The notes beneath the pieces were generated by a model that made no database searches, was not told where the DNA came from, and was given only the letters and a program-made list of their open reading frames with translations. The translations under genes were made by a program, and so were the position numbers. A DNA stretch of 64,000 nt from Nannocystis exedens (GTDB lineage Bacteria > Myxococcota_A > Polyangia > Nannocystales > Nannocystaceae), in the NCBI RefSeq assembly GCF_002343915.1, contig NZ_NETK01000001.1, forward strand, positions 3,296,001 through 3,360,000. Direction: 5' to 3'. This document shows positions 58,702-64,000 of the stretch, in pieces (within the stretch, counting starts at the first letter, position 1; every line of letters begins with the position of its first letter).

Positions 58702-59667
58702 TCACCGCGAGCCCTCGCCGCGCGAGCCCTTCGGCTTCGGCGCCGGCGGCAGCTTGCACGCGCCCTCGTGGGCTCGCCCCGTGCGGCCGAGCCAGCGCGC
58801 CCCGTCGTTCGAATACGTCTTGCCGTCGCAGCCGCACACGGGCGCGAACTCGACGGTGTGCGCCCCGACCGGCCCGCTGCAGGTGCCGCGATCGATCGCG
58901 TCGCACTGTCCCGGCGGCGTCTGACAGAATTCCCCCGGCGCGCACATGCCACCCGCGCAGGCGACCCCGCCCGCAGGGATCGCCCGCGTGTAGATCTCGC
59001 TCGCCACCAATTCCTGCATGCTGCCGTTCGGCCCGCGGACGAGCCGCGTCGTCCCTGCCACCAATACCCCGTCGGGCGTGGCGTGCATCGCCCGCCGCGT
59101 CAGCGCCTCGACGGCCGGCGACACCCCCGTACCCGTGAGGTCGAGCCCCGCGATCACCGTGTCCCACCCTGAATTGAGCCGATACGCGTGCGCCAGCGGA
59201 CACGGCTCGCGCTCGCAGCCGGCGTAGATCCCGTTCAGGCGGTAGAAGGTGCCGCTCGGCTCGGCCCCCGTACGCCCGAACCAACCCTCGCTGACGATCA
59301 GCGCGCCCGGCCGCGCGAGCGTGCCGCGAACCAGGGCCCGCCCGTCCTCGACGGCGGCGCGCAGCTCCTGCTCACGCCCGGCCTCGAGCCCGAGCGCCGA
59401 CAGATCGATCACGCCGATCCAGCACTCCCGCCGCCGCGAGCCGTCACCACATACGGCGGTGTCATGATCGACGCGCCGGGCGGAGAAGCCGCCGCACACG
59501 AGCCCCTCGCACGCGCGGTCGTCGCGGCGCGTCACCCTGTAAAAAGACTCCGGATCGGGAGCGCTCGCCGCGCTCTCGTCGACCCCGGCGCTGCCCTTCG
59601 GCGGCGCCAGCCGACCGCACGCGGACAGCGACGACAGGACGCAGGCAATGCCCAATGCGACGCGCAT
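58702..59667 (-). CDS. Lipoprotein with degenerate Kazal-like domain (paralogue 2)
   Basis: 321 aa. The ATG at 59667 gives MRVALGIACVLSSLSAC, a lipobox; frame upstream of it is Arg/Gly-rich and not counted. The layout matches paralogue 1: FYRVTRRDDRACEGLVCGGF, YRLNGIYAGCEREPCPLAHA, SEIYTRAIPAGG, FCQTPPGQCD. The Kazal region reads VEFAPVCGCDGKTYSNDGAR: the Cys expected after SND is Gly, and the tail is WLGRTGRAHEGAC. One disulfide is therefore lost, so inhibitor activity is doubtful. A tandem duplicate in which one copy is drifting. Confidence 0.85.
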   Translation of the reverse strand: MRVALGIACVLSSLSACGRLAPPKGSAGVDESAASAPDPESFYRVTRRDDRACEGLVCGGFSARRVDHDTAVCGDGSRRRECWIGVIDLSALGLEAGREQELRAAVEDGRALVRGTLARPGALIVSEGWFGRTGAEPSGTFYRLNGIYAGCEREPCPLAHAYRLNSGWDTVIAGLDLTGTGVSPAVEALTRRAMHATPDGVLVAGTTRLVRGPNGSMQELVASEIYTRAIPAGGVACAGGMCAPGEFCQTPPGQCDAIDRGTCSGPVGAHTVEFAPVCGCDGKTYSNDGARWLGRTGRAHEGACKLPPAPKPKGSRGEGSR

Positions 59668-59855
59668 GACGACGAACCTCGCAGGTTCTATGCGATGAGA
59701 CCCGCGCCGCAAGCCAATCGCCTCCCCCCCGCCCCGTGACGAAACGGCGCCGCGCACCCGTGATCCGTCGCCGCCCCGCGTGCCGCGGGGGTCCTCCGAG
59801 TACACCCCGCGCCTACATCCGGGCCGGCGCACAGGCGGTCCGGGCGCCCCGCGGC

Positions 59856-59886
59856 TTGACATCTCGGATGACGCCCGTCATATTAC
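59856..59886 (+). promoter_or_regulatory. Promoter with embedded palindromic operator for the TetR operon
   Basis: A consensus -35 TTGACA (59856-59861) and a -10-like TATTAC (59881-59886, spacer 19) flank ATGACG-CC-CGTCAT (59868-59881). This perfect 6-bp-arm palindrome sits between them, where a bound repressor would block RNA polymerase. The TetR-family gene starts 38 bp downstream, so autoregulation is expected. Confidence 0.75.
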
Positions 59887-59923
59887 GCCCATCATCCCAA
59901 CCTCGCCGCCAGGAGGCCCCGCG

Positions 59924-60505
59924 GTGACCGTCCGAACCGAACAGAAAGAGCGCACCCGGCAAGACATCCTCGCCTCGGCGACCCGCCTGCTGCGCGAGCG
60001 CGGCATCGATGGGGCCAGCGTGGCCGAGGTGATGAAGGGCGCCGGGCTCACGGTCGGCGGCTTCTACGCCCACTTCGAATCCAAGGAGGCGCTGGTGTCC
60101 GCCTCGCTGCGGCAGTCTCTGCGCGAGCTGTGGAGCAACCTGGTCGCCGGCGCCGGCAAGCAGCGCGGCGTCGAGGCGGTCTCGTACGTGGTCCGCCGCT
60201 ACCTCTCGCGCAGCCACCGGGACAACCCCGGCGAGGGCTGCCCGCTGCCGGCCGTCGTCGCCGACGTCGCCCAGGCCGGCGAACCCGTGCGCGAGGGCCT
60301 CGCCCACGAGCTCGGCGATTACGCCGACGCGCTCGCCGAATGCATCGCCGACCGATCGGCCCCGAGCCGCCAGCGCGCGCTCGCGCTGCTCGCCCTCATG
60401 TACGGCGGCCTCAGCCTCGCGCGCGCCCTCAAGGGCACCCCCGTCTCCGACGAGATCCTCAAGTCCTGCCGCGACTTCGCGCGCCAGGCGTTTTCGCAAC
60501 GATGA
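59924..60505 (+). CDS. TetR/AcrR-family transcriptional regulator
   Basis: 193 aa. The GTG at 59924 has AGGAGG 8-13 nt upstream. The N-terminal helix-turn-helix is complete ([20 protein letters not shown], then [20 protein letters not shown] and HFESKEAL). The C-terminal ligand domain contains [20 protein letters not shown], typical of the subgroup near AcrR/YfiR types. It leads a likely operon with a thiolase (19 nt gap, GGAGG at 60511) and a thioesterase, so it probably senses an acyl-CoA or fatty acid (inference). Confidence 0.92.
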   Translation: MTVRTEQKERTRQDILASATRLLRERGIDGASVAEVMKGAGLTVGGFYAHFESKEALVSASLRQSLRELWSNLVAGAGKQRGVEAVSYVVRRYLSRSHRDNPGEGCPLPAVVADVAQAGEPVREGLAHELGDYADALAECIADRSAPSRQRALALLALMYGGLSLARALKGTPVSDEILKSCRDFARQAFSQR

Positions 60506-60524
60506 GTCCCGGAGGACATGTTTC

Positions 60525-61760
<1,236 letters not shown>

Positions 61761-61780
61761 CCCCTCAAAAGCACACCGTC

Positions 61781-62266
61781 ATGTCTTCGACTGCCACCCA
61801 GCCCCCCCCGAAGAGCGACGCCCCGGTCATTCACCCGCGCGAATGGTTCGCGCGGGTGATGGCCGGGGAGCTCCCGCCTCCGCCGATCGCCCGCCTCGTC
61901 GGCATTCGCATGCTCAGCGCCGAGGACGGCGTCGCCGTCGCCGAATTGCAGGTCGACCCCGAGCGCCACGCCAACCCGATGGGCACCCTCCACGGCGGCA
62001 TCCTCTGCGACCTCGCCGACCTCGCCATGGGCACCGCGGTCGGCTCGATCCTCGAGCGCGGCGAATCGTTCACCACCCTCGAGCTCAAGGCCAACTTCTT
62101 CAAACCGGTGTGGAACCAGCGGCTCACCGCCAACGCGCGGATCGTCAAGCGCACCCGCACGATCTGCTACATCGAGTGCGACGTCGTCGACGACAAGCAG
62201 AGCCTCGTCGCCCGCCTCGCCAGCACCTGCATGATCCTCCACGGCGAGATGGCGGCGGGCCGCTAG
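61781..62266 (+). CDS. PaaI-type hotdog-fold thioesterase
   Basis: 161 aa. [20 protein letters not shown] matches the PaaI/4HBT motif, in which the region after HGG forms the oxyanion hole and an Asp or Glu acts as base. [15 protein letters not shown] and [17 protein letters not shown] are the following strands. It hydrolyses acyl- or aryl-CoA thioesters. It lies 20 bp after the thiolase gene and so likely recycles CoA in the same pathway. The N-terminal 35 residues are a Pro-rich extension without known role. Confidence 0.9.
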   Translation: MSSTATQPPPKSDAPVIHPREWFARVMAGELPPPPIARLVGIRMLSAEDGVAVAELQVDPERHANPMGTLHGGILCDLADLAMGTAVGSILERGESFTTLELKANFFKPVWNQRLTANARIVKRTRTICYIECDVVDDKQSLVARLASTCMILHGEMAAGR

Positions 62267-62324
62267 CTCCCATCGCCAGCAGAAGCGGGAGCGTGCGCGC
62301 TCCCGCTGCGCGCCGACACGCGCG

Positions 62325-62999
62325 TCACTGGCAGCGCGGGTCTGCCATCTGCACCATCTCGATCTGCTCGGGCGTGATCGGCAGCGGGTCGCAGCCGTGG
62401 CCTTCCTCGCAGATCCGGTCCCACTGCGGCGCCGCCTTGGCGTGGCAATCGAAGCAGTTGCCGCCGAAGCCGTTGACGACGTCCTGGGTCCCGCGCGCCA
62501 TGATCGTCGTGCCCTCGGCCGAGACCTCGAGCGCGAAGAACTCCCAGTCCGAGTTGTCCGGGGCCCAGCCGGCCGCGCGCTTGACCATCGCCTCGCCGGG
62601 GATCAGCTGGATCACCGTACCGACCGGATAGACCCCGCCGGTCGGGCTGTTGGCCACCTCGAGGGCCTCGTCCATGTGGCCGAGCAAATTGGTGATGCGG
62701 AACTTGCGGACCTTCTCCCACTCGAGGATGCAGGTGAAGTCCTCGGCCTGCATCTCGAGGTCTTCCCCGCTGCCGGTCGTGCTGCTGCTCGACGCGTCGC
62801 TCGTGCTGCTGCTCGACGCGTCGCTCGTGCTGCTCGACGCGTCGCCGGTGGTCGGCGTCTCGCCGGTGCCGGTCGTCGCCGGGCCGGTCGAGGAGTTTGT
62901 CGTGTCGGTGCCGGTCGAGGCGGCGGTCGTCGTGCCGCCGGTCTCACCGCACGCGGCGAACAGGAGCAGGCACAGGAGATACTGCGGGCGGCTGGACAT
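62325..62999 (-). CDS. Lipoprotein with Ser/Asp linker and single heme c site
   Basis: 224 aa. The signal peptide [17 protein letters not shown] ends at a lipobox Cys. A repeat-bearing [11 protein letters not shown] linker follows (about 20-75). The globular part has one heme c motif, CFDCH, in [20 protein letters not shown], and the preceding sequence ([33 protein letters not shown]) resembles cytochrome P460-like/'cytochrome c domain' lipoproteins. It may act in periplasmic electron transfer. It is convergent with the thioesterase gene, 58 bp apart. Confidence 0.82.
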   Translation of the reverse strand: MSSRPQYLLCLLLFAACGETGGTTTAASTGTDTTNSSTGPATTGTGETPTTGDASSSTSDASSSSTSDASSSSTTGSGEDLEMQAEDFTCILEWEKVRKFRITNLLGHMDEALEVANSPTGGVYPVGTVIQLIPGEAMVKRAAGWAPDNSDWEFFALEVSAEGTTIMARGTQDVVNGFGGNCFDCHAKAAPQWDRICEEGHGCDPLPITPEQIEMVQMADPRCQ

Positions 63000-63085
63000 G
63001 GCGCACCATCGCCAGCAATCGCCGCACCTGGCAAGTCCCGCCATTGCTCCGGCGGAGCCCGGGGCGCGAAATCGCCTGTCGCGCC

Positions 63086-63976
63086 TCACCGCCGGCGCAT
63101 CACCGCGAACAGCTCCTGGCGGTGGCGGATCAGCGTCGATCCCTGCGCCACCTCGAGCTGCTCGATGGCGAAGCGCGGCGCGAACCGGCGCTCGACCTCG
63201 GCGCGGTCGGTCGTGAACGGCGGCCCGCCGGTGCGGCCGTGGGCGTAGAACAGGCCGACGAGCATGCCCCCGGGTCGCAGCGAGTCGGCCACCGCCGTCA
63301 CGTAGTCGTCGCGGCGGGCCGGGTCGATCGCGCAGAAGCAGGTGTGCTCGACCACCAGGTCGAACGCCGGCCGCTGACCGATGCGCGTGAACAGATCCTG
63401 CACCGCGAACGTGATCGCCAGGCCCGGCGGCGTCATCGCCTGCGCCTGCGCGATCGCCGTCGGCGACAGGTCGATCGCCGTCACCGTCGCCTCGAGCGCC
63501 GCCAGCAGGCGCGCCTCGTGCCCGCGGCCGCAGCCGGGCACCAGCGCCTGCATGCCCTTCGGGACATGTTCCGAGAACCATGCCACGAGCGGCGGCGCGG
63601 CCCGCCCGAGCTCCCAGCCGCCGGCGTCCGCGGCGAACAACGGGTCCCAGAACCTCGCCTCGCCCGGCCCGGCGCCGGCGACGTCGGGCGTGCGCACGAA
63701 CAGCTCGGCGCGGATCGCCCGGGCCACCGGGGCGATCACGTCGACGAACGCCTCGAACTCGGCGGGCGTCAGCCGCAGCCCCGGGCGGGCCGGGTCGGCC
63801 AGCGACAGCGTCGCGTGACGGGCGAACGCGTCGACCGCGACCGCGCGCACGGGGGCGCCCGCGTGGCGCCCCAGCGCCGCCCACATCGGCTCGGCGACCG
63901 CCTCGACGCGCGCATAGGCCTCGCCCTCGAGGTCGCGGGCCTGCTCGCCGCGCGCGCCGACGACCACCGCGCGCAC
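63086..63976 (-). CDS. Thiopurine S-methyltransferase-like SAM methyltransferase
   Basis: 296 aa. The N-terminal 110 residues are a helical extension. From about residue 110 the sequence is of the TPMT/halide-type family: FWDPLFAADAGGWELGRAAP, VPGCGRGHEARLLA as SAM motif I, VTAIDLSPTAIAQA, and EHTCFCAIDPARRDDYV, the family's signature. It methylates sulfur, selenium or halide acceptors in characterised relatives; the substrate here is unknown. A variant TGTCC hairpin (63552-63567) lies inside the coding sequence, just before the SAM motif. The true start could lie slightly beyond the window edge. Confidence 0.85.
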   Translation of the reverse strand: MRAVVVGARGEQARDLEGEAYARVEAVAEPMWAALGRHAGAPVRAVAVDAFARHATLSLADPARPGLRLTPAEFEAFVDVIAPVARAIRAELFVRTPDVAGAGPGEARFWDPLFAADAGGWELGRAAPPLVAWFSEHVPKGMQALVPGCGRGHEARLLAALEATVTAIDLSPTAIAQAQAMTPPGLAITFAVQDLFTRIGQRPAFDLVVEHTCFCAIDPARRDDYVTAVADSLRPGGMLVGLFYAHGRTGGPPFTTDRAEVERRFAPRFAIEQLEVAQGSTLIRHRQELFAVMRRR

Positions 63977-64000
63977 GTGACGATCGGGTCGATGGAGCTT

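Overview
The DNA is very GC-rich and reads like the chromosome of a myxobacterium, most likely of the Nannocystis/Enhygromyxa group (suborder Nannocystineae). The reasons are the number of Ser/Thr protein kinases fused to TPR arrays, an FHA-sigma54 activator, Myxococcus-type Cys-rich (DUF4215) and ADYC-domain lipoproteins, and about sixteen predicted lipoproteins with long Ser/Thr/Gly/Asp linkers. Species identity is inference. No rRNA, tRNA, CRISPR array or phage module was found.

Layout. 1-4 kb: end of a molybdenum hydroxylase gene, a STAS/RsbR-like gene whose 3' end is triplicated, and an orphan beta-class DNA methyltransferase. 4-13 kb: a kinase-TPR gene, a decayed VOC/AraC pair, two lipoproteins, and a divergent LysR/SDR pair. 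13-20 kb: a lipoprotein, a prenyl-synthase-like gene, a frameshifted MpaB/DUF2236 pseudogene, a methyltransferase lipoprotein preceded by a tandemly duplicated hairpin-promoter unit, and a TIGR02587/TIGR02588 membrane pair. 20-30 kb: two more kinase-TPR genes (one frameshifted and overlapping an ADYC lipoprotein gene), a second ADYC lipoprotein and a divergent FHA-sigma54 regulator. 30-42 kb is a decay zone: gene fragments, a partial copy of the 41.3-42.7 kb lipoprotein gene with an internal deletion, a C25 (gingipain-like) protease, a group II intron with an altered catalytic motif, a Tat lipoprotein and a broken kinase. 42-52 kb: DUF1295, cytochrome P450, a diheme cytochrome, a repeat-rich lipoprotein, then hsdM and hsdS without hsdR. 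52-64 kb: TPR lipoprotein, winged-helix protein, D-aminoacylase-like amidohydrolase, two Kazal-like lipoproteins, a TetR-thiolase-thioesterase operon, a heme lipoprotein and a TPMT-like methyltransferase.

The most striking non-gene signal is a family of short hairpins with core TGTCC-N4-GGACA. Fourteen perfect cores and about as many variants occur in 64 kb, against well under one expected by chance. Many lie just after stop codons or between convergent genes. Loops include GAAA and TTCG, which points to a role as RNA. A second pattern is a set of genes with a TANNNT box 5-11 nt before the start codon, suggesting leaderless mRNAs. Two separate orphan DNA methyltransferase units without nucleases are a third theme.

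Most genes stand alone. Clear functional units are LysR/SDR, TIGR02587/02588, ADYC lipoprotein plus kinase, hsdM/hsdS, and TetR-thiolase-thioesterase, the last with a visible operator between its -35 and -10 boxes.
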